A DNA stretch of 64,000 nt from positions 62,001-126,000 of the forward strand of contig CAIRAW010000043.1 in NCBI GenBank assembly GCA_903876735.1. The letters run 5' to 3'. The stretch is from an uncultured beta proteobacterium. GTDB taxonomy: Bacteria; Pseudomonadota; Gammaproteobacteria; Burkholderiales; Burkholderiaceae_C. Below the pieces are notes generated by a model. The model made no database searches. It was not told the DNA's origin and was given only the letters and a program-made list of their open reading frames with translations. Numbering within the stretch: position 1 is the first letter of the stretch; each line of letters begins with the position of its first letter. A program made the position numbers and the translations under genes. This document shows, piece after piece, positions 24,060-33,298 of the stretch.

Positions 24060-24973
24060 TTCCTGCGATGGCGGCGGCGGCCGGCGCGCCCTTGCCGCCG
24101 GGCCTGCCGCTGGAACTGGCGCAGCGCGCGCGCATCGAGACGGCGCTGGCCGCCTGCCATGCCGGCGCTGGCCGGGAGCGCTTATCGGACCTGGTCTTCT
24201 CCAACCTCTATCTGTTCCGCGCCGCGCACGACTACCGCCTGGTCGAAGGCGAGTGGCCGCTGATCAGCGGGCGCACCTACGATGGCTCGCGCCACGCGAT
24301 CCCGCTGTTCGACATCCAGCAGGCCAGCCTGCCGCTGCTGACGCAACTGCTGGCGCAATACGACTGCCTGTACCCGCTCTCAAGCCAGCAGGTGGCGCAA
24401 CTCGACGCCACCGTCTTCGAAGCCGTCGCCTCGCGCGACGACGCCGACTACCTTTACCCGGCGGACAACTTCCGTTTTTACCGCGGCACCAAACTGCTGA
24501 AAAAGCGCAACCTGATGAAACAGTTTCTCTCCAGCCATGCCGTGCGCAGTGTGGCGCTGGAGGCCGGCCAACTGGACGAAGCACGCGCCGTGCTGGCCGG
24601 CTGGATGGCGGACAAGGGCAAGACCCGCGGCGAGGCCGACGAGCAACCCTGCCTGGAGGCGTTGGCCCACCTGGAAGAATTCGGCCTGCAGGGTTTCCTG
24701 CACTACGCCGACGATGAACCGGCCGGCTTCGTGCTGGCGCAGGAGATCAGCAGCGGCGTCTTCGTCATGCGCTTTGCCAAGGGTCTGGCGCGCTACAAGG
24801 GCATTGCCCAGTACATGTTCCACCACTTCGTGACGGCAACGCCGCAAACTGTGCAGTGGCTCAACTTCGAGCAGGACATGGGCCTGGCCAATTTCCGCAA
24901 GACCAAGCTGTCCTACCAGCCGAGCGCGCTGATCGACAAGTACCGCCTGCGTTTGCGCACCGGCAACGCTTGA
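24056..24973 (+). CDS. DUF2156 / phosphatidylglycerol lysyltransferase C-terminal-like protein
   Basis: 305 residues from the ATG at 24056, overlapping the previous stop (ATGA). The N-terminal part (LSDLVFSNLYLFRAAHDYRL) and the C-terminal GNAT-like part (FVMRFAKGLARYKGIAQYMF, LNFEQDMGLANFRKTKLSY) fit the DUF2156 fold found in MprF C-terminal domains and FemX-like acyltransferases. There is no membrane segment. It presumably transfers an acyl or aminoacyl group; the substrate is unknown. Translational coupling to the TIGR03084 gene suggests a joint task. Confidence 0.75.
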   Translation: MIPAMAAAAGAPLPPGLPLELAQRARIETALAACHAGAGRERLSDLVFSNLYLFRAAHDYRLVEGEWPLISGRTYDGSRHAIPLFDIQQASLPLLTQLLAQYDCLYPLSSQQVAQLDATVFEAVASRDDADYLYPADNFRFYRGTKLLKKRNLMKQFLSSHAVRSVALEAGQLDEARAVLAGWMADKGKTRGEADEQPCLEALAHLEEFGLQGFLHYADDEPAGFVLAQEISSGVFVMRFAKGLARYKGIAQYMFHHFVTATPQTVQWLNFEQDMGLANFRKTKLSYQPSALIDKYRLRLRTGNA

Positions 24974-25004
24974 TCGCGTTCCTGCCGGAAACCCCAAACC
25001 ATGG

Positions 25005-25026
25005 ATTGCGGGTCGGAGCCCGCAAT
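25005..25026. repeat. intergenic inverted repeat
   Basis: ATTGCGGG, six bases, CCCGCAAT: a perfect 8-base stem with GTC-rich flanks, in the gap after the DUF2156 gene. It looks like a dispersed genomic palindrome; no T-run follows, so it is not a textbook terminator. Confidence 0.55.
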
Positions 25027-25062
25027 GACAGCCTCGGGACCCCGTGACAAATCAACGGCGTC

Positions 25063-25083
25063 ATCCCGGACTTGATCCGGGAT
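25063..25083. repeat. intergenic inverted repeat (TCATCCCGGA type)
   Basis: ATCCCGGA, loop CTTGA, TCCGGGAT: a perfect stem, set in GTCATCCCGGACTTGATCCG. Elements of this wording are widespread intergenic repeats in proteobacterial genomes (general knowledge, not searched here). Located just upstream of regulon element B. Confidence 0.6.
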
Positions 25084-25138
25084 CCACTGCCATGAACAGC
25101 ATCGGGACGCGATGACTGCCAACTGAGTCTGCTTACAG

Positions 25139-25178
25139 CCAGTTTTCGCAAGACCGGCCGCAAGGCGCTGCCTAAACT
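25139..25178 (+). promoter_or_regulatory. acyl-CoA regulon element, copy B (carboxylase operon)
   Basis: CCAGTTTTCGCAAGAC (25139-25154), 18 bases, then TAAACT at 25173-25178, 76 bases before the carboxylase start. The flanks also match copy A (CAGCCA before, CGGCC after, CTGCC just before the -10 box). Confidence 0.72.
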
Positions 25179-25254
25179 GAGCCAACAGTCCCGAACTCCG
25201 GGTCTTTAATCCGTTGAATTTTGACAAGGATGGCGCATTTCGCCCAAGACATTC

Positions 25255-26877
25255 ATGGCCCACATTGAATCCCCCATTTCCAGCAGCAGTGAAGAATTCA
25301 AGGCGAACCGCGCTGCCATGCTCGCGCTGATCGAGCGCGTGCGCGCGCTGGAGGAACGCACGCGCGCCAAGTCCACCGCCGCGCGTTCGCGCTTCGAAAA
25401 GCGCGGCCAGTTGCTGCCGCGCGAGCGCCTCTCGCTGCTGCTCGATTCCGGAACACCTTTTCTTGAACTCTCGACGCTGGCCGGGCTGGGACTGGACACG
25501 CCCGATCTGGAGAAAAGCGTACCCGGCGGCGGTGCCATTGCCGGCATCGGCTTTGTCAGCGGCATCCGCTGCATGGTGCTGGCGTCGGACTCCGGCATCG
25601 ACGCTGGCGCGCTGCAACCGATGGGCCTGGACAAGGTGCTGCGGGTGCAGGAACTCGCGCTCGAAAACAAGCTGCCCTATGTGCAACTGGTCGAGAGCGC
25701 CGGCGCCAACCTGATGACCTACAAGGTCGAGGACTTCATCCGCGGCGGCAACTCCTTCCGCAACCTGGCGCTGATGTCGGCCGCCGGGCAACCGGTGGTC
25801 ACGGTCACGCACGGCTCCTCGACCGCCGGCGGCGCCTACCAGACCGGCCTGGCCGACTACATCATCCTGGTGCGTGGCCGCTCGCGCGCCTTCCTGGCGG
25901 GACCGCCTTTACTCATGGCCGCCACCGGCGAGGTCGCAACGGAAGAAGAATTGGGCGGCGCCGTCATGCACACCTCGATCTCGGGCCTGGGCGACTACCT
26001 GGCCGAGGACGACCGCGACGCGATCCGCCTGGCGCGCGAAATCATGGCGCAAATCGACTGGAACCACGGCATGCCCGCCGAGCCACCCCGCAGCTTCAAG
26101 CCGCCGCGCTTCGAGGCCGAGGAACTGCTGGGCATCGTGCCGGCCGATTACAAGCGCCCGGTCGACATGCGCCAGGTTATCGCGCGCATTGCCGACGACT
26201 CCAACTTTCTGGAGTTCAGCGAGAACTACGGCAGCGCCACGGTCTGCGGCCACATCAAAATTGAAGGCTGGCCGGTCGGCGTCATCACCAACAACGGCCC
26301 GATCGATCCGGACGGCGCGGCCAAGGCCACCCACTTCATCCAGGCCTGCTGCCAGAGCAAGACACCGCTGCTCTACCTCAACAACACGACCGGCTTCATG
26401 GTCGGGCGCCACTACGAAGAGGCCGGCATCATCAAGCACGGCTCCAAGATGATCCAGGCCGTCTCCAACGCCACCGTGCCGCAGATCACGATCTATTGCG
26501 GCGCCTCCTTCGGCGCCGGCAATTACGGCATGTGCGGTCGCGGCTTTCATCCGCGCTTCTGCTTCTCCTGGCCCAACGCCCGAACCGCCGTGATGGGCGG
26601 CGAGCAGGCCGCCGGCACCATGGCCATCGTGACCGAGGCCGCCATGCAGCGCAAGGGTGAAGCCGTTGACCACGCGAAGATTGACGCGCTCAAGGCCCGC
26701 ATCATCGACCGCTTCGACCGCCAGATGAGCGTCTTCACGACCAGCGCGCTGCTGCTCGACGACGGCGTCATCGACCCGCGCGACACGCGCGCCGTGCTCA
26801 GCGAGGTATTTGCGGTCTGCCGCGAAGCCGACGCGCGCAAGCCGCAAGCCATGCAGTTCGCCGTGGCCCGTCCCTGA
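25255..26877 (+). CDS. acyl-CoA carboxylase beta subunit (geranyl-/methylcrotonyl-CoA carboxylase type)
   Basis: 540 residues, full-length carboxyltransferase. Typical stretches are GGGAIAGIGFVSG, HGSSTAGGAYQTGLADY, FLAGPPLLMAATGEVATEEE, and NNTTGFMVGRHYEEAGIIKH. It moves CO2 from biotin to a 3-methyl-enoyl-CoA. In place of the HFG found in methylcrotonyl-CoA carboxylases it has Gly-Gly-Asn at residues 164-166. A Phe-to-Gly change at about this place is, as I recall, the reported selectivity switch to geranyl-CoA, so a larger branched substrate is likely (AtuC-like). First gene of the beta, ACAD, alpha, hydratase operon. Confidence 0.88.
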   Translation: MAHIESPISSSSEEFKANRAAMLALIERVRALEERTRAKSTAARSRFEKRGQLLPRERLSLLLDSGTPFLELSTLAGLGLDTPDLEKSVPGGGAIAGIGFVSGIRCMVLASDSGIDAGALQPMGLDKVLRVQELALENKLPYVQLVESAGANLMTYKVEDFIRGGNSFRNLALMSAAGQPVVTVTHGSSTAGGAYQTGLADYIILVRGRSRAFLAGPPLLMAATGEVATEEELGGAVMHTSISGLGDYLAEDDRDAIRLAREIMAQIDWNHGMPAEPPRSFKPPRFEAEELLGIVPADYKRPVDMRQVIARIADDSNFLEFSENYGSATVCGHIKIEGWPVGVITNNGPIDPDGAAKATHFIQACCQSKTPLLYLNNTTGFMVGRHYEEAGIIKHGSKMIQAVSNATVPQITIYCGASFGAGNYGMCGRGFHPRFCFSWPNARTAVMGGEQAAGTMAIVTEAAMQRKGEAVDHAKIDALKARIIDRFDRQMSVFTTSALLLDDGVIDPRDTRAVLSEVFAVCREADARKPQAMQFAVARP

Positions 26878-26905
26878 CCCACCTCTTTGATTCAAGGTTT
26901 ACACC

Positions 26906-28057
26906 ATGCAGCTCACCCCCGAACACGATGACATGCGCCGCACGCTCGAGCGCTTCATCGACGCCGAAGTCAATCCGCATGTCGACGCCTGGGAGCGCGC
27001 CGGCACCTTCCCCGCGCACGACATCTTCAAGAAGCTCGGCACGCTGGGCCTGCTCGGTGTCTGCAAGCCGGTTGAATACGGCGGCCTCGGGCTCGACTAT
27101 TCCTACGGCGCCCTGATGGCCGAAACGCTGGGCCGCATCAACTGCGGCGGTGTGCCGATGGCCATCGGCGTGCAGACCGACATGGCGACCCCGGCGCTGG
27201 CCGAGCACGGCAGCGACGAACTGCGCCGCGAGTTCCTGGCCGGTGCCATCAGCGGCGATCTGGTCGCCTGCCTCGGTGTCTCGGAAGTCGGCAGCGGCTC
27301 GGACGTGGCATCGATCAAGACCTCGGCGCGCAAGGACGGCGACGACTACATCATCAACGGCGGCAAGATGTGGACCACCAACGGCACGCAAGCCGATTTC
27401 TGCGTCGTGCTGGCCAATACCTCGGACGGCTCAACGCACCGCAACAAGTCGCTCATCATCGTGCCGATGGCAGCCAAGGGCGTGCAGGTGGCGGCCAAGA
27501 TCGAAAAAATGGGCATGCACTCGTCCGACACGGCCCAGCTCTACTTCGATGATGTGCGCGTGCCGCAGCGCTACCGCATCGGCGAGGAAGGCATGGGCTT
27601 CATCTACCAGATGGAGCAGTTCCAGATCGAACGCCTGTGGGGCTCGCTCAACGGCATCGGCGCCATGCGCTACCTGCTCGACGCCACGATCGACTACACC
27701 CGCCAGCGCCAGGTCTTTGGCAAACCCCTGCTCGACAACCAGTGGGTGCATTTCAAGCTGGCCGAGCTCAAGGCCGAACTCGAAGCGCTGAGCGCCCTGA
27801 GTTGGCTCGGCGTCGAGAAAGTGGTGGCCGGACAGGACGCGACCGAACTCGCGACCATGGCCAAACTCAAGGCCGGGCGCCTGATGCGCCAGTTGACCGA
27901 CACCTGCGTGCAGTTCTGGGGCGGCATGGGCTTTGCCGACAGCCGCATCTCGCGCGGCTTCCGTGACGGCCGCCTGGCCTCGATTGGCGGCGGCGCTGAC
28001 GAGGTGATGCTACAAATCCTCTCCAAATACATGGGCATCTTCCCCAAGCAAGCCTGA
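26906..28057 (+). CDS. acyl-CoA dehydrogenase (AtuD/LiuA-like position)
   Basis: 383 residues. FAD motifs LGVSEVGSGSDVASI and KMWTTNG are present; the C terminus has FWGGMGFADSRISRGFRDGR and IGGGADEVM without the usual catalytic Glu. A Glu at about residue 242 (FQIERLWGS) could serve as base, as in isovaleryl-CoA dehydrogenase. Placed between the two carboxylase subunit genes, it should make the enoyl-CoA that the carboxylase uses, for example from a citronellyl- or isovaleryl-type CoA. The substrate is inferred from gene order only. Confidence 0.9.
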   Translation: MQLTPEHDDMRRTLERFIDAEVNPHVDAWERAGTFPAHDIFKKLGTLGLLGVCKPVEYGGLGLDYSYGALMAETLGRINCGGVPMAIGVQTDMATPALAEHGSDELRREFLAGAISGDLVACLGVSEVGSGSDVASIKTSARKDGDDYIINGGKMWTTNGTQADFCVVLANTSDGSTHRNKSLIIVPMAAKGVQVAAKIEKMGMHSSDTAQLYFDDVRVPQRYRIGEEGMGFIYQMEQFQIERLWGSLNGIGAMRYLLDATIDYTRQRQVFGKPLLDNQWVHFKLAELKAELEALSALSWLGVEKVVAGQDATELATMAKLKAGRLMRQLTDTCVQFWGGMGFADSRISRGFRDGRLASIGGGADEVMLQILSKYMGIFPKQA

Positions 28058-28088
28058 GCCGCCTGGCCCACATTCCACACCAAACACC

Positions 28089-30071
28089 ATGAAACGCCCA
28101 ACCCCGTTCAAAAAAATCCTGATCGCCAACCGGGGCGAAATTGCACTGCGCGTGATGCGCAGCGCACGCGCCCTGGGCTACCGCACGGTGGCGGTCTACT
28201 CGACTGCCGATGCCCATGCGCGCCATGTGCGCGAAGCCGATCAGGCGGTCTGCATCGGCGAGCCGCTGCCGGCCCAGTCCTACCTCTGCATCCCGGCCAT
28301 CATCGAGGCCGCAAAGATGACCGGCGCGGACGCCGTCCATCCCGGCTACGGCTTTCTGGCCGAGAACGCGGCTTTCGCCCAGGCCTGCCGCGAGGCCGGT
28401 CTGGTCTTCATCGGCCCCTCGCCCGAAGCCATCACCGCCATGGGCAACAAGGCCGGCGCCAAGGAGTTGATGATCGCCGCCGGCGTGCCCTGCATCCCCG
28501 GCTACCAGGGCGACGACCAGAGCGAGGCGCGTCTCACCCAGGAGGCGGCACTGGTGGGATTTCCGGTCATGATCAAGGCCACGGCCGGCGGCGGCGGACG
28601 CGGCATGCGGCTCGTGCCTTCGTCCGCGCAATTCGCCGAACTGCTGCGCAGCGCCCAGTCCGAAGCGCAGAACTCCTTCGGCGACCCGCATGTCATCCTG
28701 GAGCGCGCCATCATCGAGCCGCGCCACATCGAAATCCAGATCTTCGCCGACCGCCAGGGCAACGCCATCCATCTGGGTGAGCGCGACTGCTCGGTACAGC
28801 GCCGGCACCAGAAGGTGGTCGAGGAATCGCCCTCGCCCGCCGTCGACGCGGCCTTGCGCGAGCGCATGGGCGCCACCGCCGTCGCGGCCGTCAAGGCGAT
28901 CGCGTACGAAGGCGCGGGCACGCTCGAGTTCCTGCTCGACCGCGAAGGCAACTACTACTTCATGGAGATGAACACGCGGCTGCAGGTTGAGCACCCGGTC
29001 ACCGAGGCCATCACCGGCCTTGATCTGGTCGAGTTGCAACTGCGCGTGGCCGCCGGCGAGGACCTGCCTTTGACGCAGGCCGACGTCAAGTTCCACGGCC
29101 ACGCGATCGAAGTGCGCCTGTGCGCCGAAGACACCGACCAGGGCTTCATGCCGCGCAGCGGGACTGTCGCGCTGTGGCAGGCAGCCAGCCATCTGCGGGT
29201 CGAGCACGCACTCGAATCAGGCACAGAGATTCCACCCTACTACGACTCGATGATCGCCAAGATCATTGCCCACGGCCGCACGCGCGACGAAGCCCGGCGC
29301 AAGCTGATCCGCGGCCTCGAAGACACGGTGCTGCTGGGCGTCACGACGAACCAGGTGTTTCTGACGCGCTGCCTGGCGCATCCCGTCTTTGCCATTGGTG
29401 GCGCCACCACCGCCTTCATCGAGCAGAACAAGACCGCCTTGCTGGCCGCCGATACCGACCTGCAGAAACGCGCCACGGCGATTGCCGCCTGTTTGCTGCT
29501 GGTGACGGCCCCTAGCGCCGGCCACCGCACGCCGCAGCGCCAGCTTGCACACACGCTGCCGACCGGCCTGCATTTCGAGATCGACGATGTCAAATGCTCG
29601 GCCATGCTGACCCAATTGGGACTGCGGCACTTCACGGTCAGCCTGGGCGCCGAGGAAACCCAAGTCGAACTCAGCGAGCTCACGGCACACGGCGTTCGCG
29701 TCAGCATTGGCGGCATTTCCGAGCCGGCGGTCTACAGCGGCCACGCCGGCCACCTGCTGCTGCATTACCGTGGCTACTCGTTTGCGGTGCAGGACCATAC
29801 GCGCGCGGCCTCGGAGCGCCAGGGCGAAGGCGGCGGCGACGGCAAGGTGCGCTCCTCGATGAACGGGCGCGTCGTTGCAGTGGCGGTGACGGTCGGCCAG
29901 CGCGTCGAAGCCGGGCAGGCCCTGGTGACGCTCGAAGCCATGAAGATGGAACACGTTCACTTTTCTCCGGTGGCCGGCACCGTGCTGGCCCTGCACGCAG
30001 TCTGCGGCGACCAGGTCCAGGGTAAGCGCATCCTGGTTGAGGTGCAGCCCGACGCAGTGGCCGCGCCATGA
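28089..30071 (+). CDS. acyl-CoA carboxylase alpha subunit: biotin carboxylase plus biotinyl domain
   Basis: 660 residues. The N-terminal biotin carboxylase domain (about 1-450) has KILIANRGEIALRVMR, VHPGYGFLAENAAFA, the ATP-grasp loop ATAGGGGRGM, and EMNTRLQVEHPVTE. The C-terminal biotinyl domain has EAMKMEH with biotin on Lys 619. It carboxylates biotin with ATP and bicarbonate for the beta subunit encoded two genes upstream. Its length and domain order match methylcrotonyl-/geranyl-CoA carboxylase alpha chains. The stop overlaps the hydratase start (ATGA). Confidence 0.93.
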   Translation: MKRPTPFKKILIANRGEIALRVMRSARALGYRTVAVYSTADAHARHVREADQAVCIGEPLPAQSYLCIPAIIEAAKMTGADAVHPGYGFLAENAAFAQACREAGLVFIGPSPEAITAMGNKAGAKELMIAAGVPCIPGYQGDDQSEARLTQEAALVGFPVMIKATAGGGGRGMRLVPSSAQFAELLRSAQSEAQNSFGDPHVILERAIIEPRHIEIQIFADRQGNAIHLGERDCSVQRRHQKVVEESPSPAVDAALRERMGATAVAAVKAIAYEGAGTLEFLLDREGNYYFMEMNTRLQVEHPVTEAITGLDLVELQLRVAAGEDLPLTQADVKFHGHAIEVRLCAEDTDQGFMPRSGTVALWQAASHLRVEHALESGTEIPPYYDSMIAKIIAHGRTRDEARRKLIRGLEDTVLLGVTTNQVFLTRCLAHPVFAIGGATTAFIEQNKTALLAADTDLQKRATAIAACLLLVTAPSAGHRTPQRQLAHTLPTGLHFEIDDVKCSAMLTQLGLRHFTVSLGAEETQVELSELTAHGVRVSIGGISEPAVYSGHAGHLLLHYRGYSFAVQDHTRAASERQGEGGGDGKVRSSMNGRVVAVAVTVGQRVEAGQALVTLEAMKMEHVHFSPVAGTVLALHAVCGDQVQGKRILVEVQPDAVAAP

Positions 30072-30847
30072 GCGAGCAGCCCAGCGTCCTGCTGGAGCGG
30101 CGCGAAGCCGTCTTCTGGATCACGATCAACCGCGCCGACAAGCGCAACGCCATCAACCAGGGCGTCGTCGACGGCATCCGCGACGGTTTTCGCCAGGCCC
30201 ACGCCGACCTGGCGGTGCGCGCCATCGTCCTGACTGGCGCCGGCGACAAGGCCTTCTGCGCTGGCGGCGACCTGCAGCCCGGCGCCGGCTTCGCGTTCGA
30301 CCTTGCACGCCCCAACATTGACTACGCCGATCTGCTGCGCGAAGCCAGCAACGCTACCCTGCCCAGCATCGCCCGTGTCAACGGCACCTGCATGGCCGGC
30401 GGCATGGGCCTGCTGTGCATGACCGATTTCGCGATCGCCGCAGACCACGTGCTGTTTGGTCTGCCCGAGGTCAAGATCGGCCTGTTTCCGATGCAGGTGC
30501 TGAGCCTGCTCAAGGACATCGTGCCCAAGCGCGTGCTGCGCGAATGGACCATCAGCGGCGAGCCGTTCCCGGCGCAGGAAGCGCTGCAGGCCGGCCTGCT
30601 CAACCATGTGGTGCCGGCGGCCGATCTCGACGCGCGTGTCAACTGGCTGCTTGCGCGCATCACCGACAAATCACCCACCGCGATCCGGCGCGGCAAATAC
30701 GCCATGCGCGCCATGGAGGCCATGTCTTTCGACCAGGCCATTGCTTACACCGAAGGCCAGATCGCCCTGCTGGCCATGACCGAAGACGCGCGCGAAGGCC
30801 TGACCTCGTTCAACGAGAAGCGCAAACCGGTCTGGACCGGTCGTTGA
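30068..30847 (+). CDS. enoyl-CoA hydratase/isomerase (LiuC/AtuE-like)
   Basis: 259 residues, crotonase fold. The oxyanion pockets are in FCAGGDLQPG and CMAGGMGLL; one catalytic Glu is kept in GLPEVKIGLFPM, while the other classical Glu position is Leu, as in methylglutaconyl-CoA hydratases. It would hydrate the carboxylated enoyl-CoA made by the carboxylase. The start overlaps the carboxylase alpha stop, so production is coupled. An HMG-CoA-type lyase to finish the route is not in the window. Confidence 0.88.
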   Translation: MSEQPSVLLERREAVFWITINRADKRNAINQGVVDGIRDGFRQAHADLAVRAIVLTGAGDKAFCAGGDLQPGAGFAFDLARPNIDYADLLREASNATLPSIARVNGTCMAGGMGLLCMTDFAIAADHVLFGLPEVKIGLFPMQVLSLLKDIVPKRVLREWTISGEPFPAQEALQAGLLNHVVPAADLDARVNWLLARITDKSPTAIRRGKYAMRAMEAMSFDQAIAYTEGQIALLAMTEDAREGLTSFNEKRKPVWTGR

Positions 30848-31050
30848 GGAAGATGGCCTCGCGCGTCCACGTTGAGCATGCAACGCCGTCGATGACTTGC
30901 CCGCGCCGATTACGATGATTCTGCCTTTGGGCGGTGCTTACCGGTGGGCGGGTCGAAACGGCGCCGGTTGTTATGCAAAACATAGGCGTCACGCGTTTGT
31001 CTTGTCTTCTCTGAAAACCATTGATTCAATAACAAGACCAAAATTTCGAG

Positions 31051-32097
31051 TCACTGGCCCGTTGGCAGGTACTTGCTGATGGCCTCCCACAAGCCATTGA
31101 GGTAGACAGCCCCCAGCGCGCGGTCATACAGGCCGTAGCCCGGTTTGCCGGTCTCACCCCAGATCATGCGGCCATGGTCCGGGCGCACATAACCGTCGAA
31201 ACCGATGTCGTGGTAGGCCTTGACGATGGCCGCCATATCGAGCGAGCCGTCGCACGACCGATGCGTGGATTCATAAAACGTTCCGTCCGGCTCGACCTTG
31301 ACATTGCGCAGGTGGCCAAAGTGGATACGGCCCTGGCTGCCAAATTCGCGCACCAGGGCTTCAACGTTGTTGCACAAATCCGCGCCCAGCGAGCCCGAAC
31401 ACAGGGTCAGGCCGTTGGCTGTTGAGTCGACCATATTGACCAGGCGCTGCAAGTCTTCGCGGTTCTTGACGATGCGCGGCAAGCCAAAAATGGGGCGCGG
31501 CGGGTCGTCCGGGTGCATGGCCATCCGGATACCGGCTTCTTCAGCGACCGGGATGATGGCCTTGAGGAAGTATTCGAGGTTGGACCACAGGGTTTCCTCA
31601 TCCACCGCTTTGTACTCGGCCAGCAGGCTTTTGAGCTGTTCCGGTTTGTAGCTGGCGTCCCACCCTGGCAAAGCGATGCCTTTTTCCGGGTCAATCCTGG
31701 CCACGGCCTGGGCGTCGAAGGCCAGGGTGAAGGAGCCGTCAGGCAGTTCCTTGGCCATTTCGGTGCGGGTCCAGTCAAATACCGGCATGAAGTTGTAGCA
31801 GATCACTTTCACACCCACCGCAGCGCAATGGCGGATGTTTTGCTGGAAATTGGCAATCAGGCGGTCCCGTGTCGGCTTTCCCAGCTTGATGTCTTCGTGG
31901 GTTGGAACACTTTCAACCACTTCAAACTTCAGCCCTGCGCCTTCAATGCGCGCACGCAGTGCCTGCAACTTGTCCATGGGCCAGACCTCGCCCACTGGCA
32001 CATCGTAAATGGCGGAAACAATGCCGTACAGGCCGGGGATCTGGCGGATGTATTCGAGCTTGACGGGGTCGGACTCGCCGTACCAGCGAAAGGTCAT
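31051..32097 (-). CDS. uxuA: mannonate dehydratase
   Basis: 348 residues from the ATG at 32097 (MTFRWYG, the usual UxuA opening). Typical blocks are [53 protein letters not shown] and [13 protein letters not shown], containing the metal-binding Cys/His residues. It removes water from D-mannonate to give 2-keto-3-deoxygluconate in hexuronate breakdown. It is divergent from dgoK, so uronate and galactonate use may be controlled together. No KDG kinase of the KdgK type was seen; DgoK may act instead. Confidence 0.93.
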   Translation of the reverse strand: MTFRWYGESDPVKLEYIRQIPGLYGIVSAIYDVPVGEVWPMDKLQALRARIEGAGLKFEVVESVPTHEDIKLGKPTRDRLIANFQQNIRHCAAVGVKVICYNFMPVFDWTRTEMAKELPDGSFTLAFDAQAVARIDPEKGIALPGWDASYKPEQLKSLLAEYKAVDEETLWSNLEYFLKAIIPVAEEAGIRMAMHPDDPPRPIFGLPRIVKNREDLQRLVNMVDSTANGLTLCSGSLGADLCNNVEALVREFGSQGRIHFGHLRNVKVEPDGTFYESTHRSCDGSLDMAAIVKAYHDIGFDGYVRPDHGRMIWGETGKPGYGLYDRALGAVYLNGLWEAISKYLPTGQ

Positions 32098-32147
32098 TTT
32101 CAAGGTGCTGCTCCAGAGGAAGGTCCAATGTATCACGGTGCTGTTGC

Positions 32148-32171
32148 GGCCAATTGGTGGCCTACAATTGT
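32148..32171. promoter_or_regulatory. palindromes between uxuA and dgoK
   Basis: Two adjacent palindromic stretches in the divergent region: GGCCAATTGGTGGCC (32148-32162, symmetric arms GGCCA/TGGCC and inner CCAATTGG) and ACAATTGT (32164-32171). They are candidate operators for a regulator controlling both directions. They do not resemble the LacI sites near gntK. Confidence 0.35.
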
Positions 32172-32230
32172 TCGCGGACGGTCCTCATCCATGTCGAATC
32201 CTGACTGTTGCAGCAGATTCAAACAAACCA

Positions 32231-33286
32231 ATGAATCAAGCACAAAGTCAAACACAACTCATCGCCCTTGACTGGGGCACTTCGTCGTTGCGGGCTTATC
32301 GCCTCGGTGCTGACGGTCGGGTACTGGAACTGCGCTCCCTGCCGTGGGGCGTGATGCAGTTGCCGGTGGTCGTGCCACCCGAAAACTCCGTCGTCGACTC
32401 AAAATCGGGCTTTGAGTTTGCTTTTGAAGAGGCTTGCGGCGACTGGCTCCGTGCCGCACCGCAGGCCCCCGTAATCGCGGCCGGGATGGTCGGCAGCCGC
32501 CAGGGCTGGCTTGAAGCGCCTTATCTGACGTTACCGATCGCGGTCGATCAGATCGGAGGCACGCTGAGCCAAGTGCATACCCGAGGCGGCCAGGTGGTCC
32601 ATATTGTTCCCGGCCTGATCGAAAACTCGGCACTGCCCAATGTCATGCGTGGTGAAGAAACCCAGGTCATTGGTGCGCTGAGCATGCCCGACTTCGCCAA
32701 GACGCCAACCGGCGCAGAACAACAAGCTGAGCAGGAGGAAATCCTGATCGGCTTGCCTGGCAGTCATTCCAAATGGGTGCAGGTACGAATACAGCACCGT
32801 GAAGTGCAAAGCTACATCGAGCATTTCCATACCTTCATGACGGGCGAGGTCTACGCGGCGCTTTGCGAGCACACCATTTTGGGACGCGGCATGCAAACCA
32901 ATGATGGCAACGATGACAATCATGCGGCGTTTGATCGCGGCGTCCTGGTACCGAAAAGCCCGGCCGGAAGTGCCGGCGTCCTGTCGACCATTTTCAGCAC
33001 ACGCGCACTGGGCCTGACGGGCGTACTTGATGGCATGGGTCAGCGTGAATATCTTTCAGGGCTGCTCATCGGCCATGAAGTAGCGGCATTGCAAACTCTG
33101 CTGTCGCAACGCGCCCATCAGCCAGCGCGGGTCATACTGATCGGCAATGCAGCACTGTGTGATCGTTACACGCGTGCCCTCAAAGCCTATGGCATTGATC
33201 AGGTCGAAGTAGCGGGGCAAGCGACCGAACGTGGCTTATGGCGGCTGGCAAAAGCTGCCGGTCTGCTGCGTCACTTGCAACCCTAA
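32231..33286 (+). CDS. dgoK: 2-dehydro-3-deoxygalactonokinase
   Basis: 351 residues starting MNQAQSQ; upstream in-frame ATGs lie in the divergent promoter region. Motifs are IALDWGTSSLRAYRL (phosphate loop), CGDWLRAAP, AAGMVGSRQGW, IVPGLIENSALPNVMRGEETQ and GLPGSHSKWV, all diagnostic for DgoK. It phosphorylates 2-keto-3-deoxygalactonate with ATP. It lies 12 bases before dgoA and is the first gene of dgoK-dgoA-dgoD. It is longer than E. coli DgoK owing to an insertion around GAEQQAEQEE. Confidence 0.92.
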   Translation: MNQAQSQTQLIALDWGTSSLRAYRLGADGRVLELRSLPWGVMQLPVVVPPENSVVDSKSGFEFAFEEACGDWLRAAPQAPVIAAGMVGSRQGWLEAPYLTLPIAVDQIGGTLSQVHTRGGQVVHIVPGLIENSALPNVMRGEETQVIGALSMPDFAKTPTGAEQQAEQEEILIGLPGSHSKWVQVRIQHREVQSYIEHFHTFMTGEVYAALCEHTILGRGMQTNDGNDDNHAAFDRGVLVPKSPAGSAGVLSTIFSTRALGLTGVLDGMGQREYLSGLLIGHEVAALQTLLSQRAHQPARVILIGNAALCDRYTRALKAYGIDQVEVAGQATERGLWRLAKAAGLLRHLQP

Positions 33287-33298
33287 CTGGAAAGTCAC

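Noticed and set aside
32148-32171. Assigning the uxuA-dgoK palindromes to a DgoR (GntR-family) regulator
   Set aside because: Only a TACAA half site resembles the DgoR motif I remember, and no dgoR gene is present. They are kept as unassigned palindromes.
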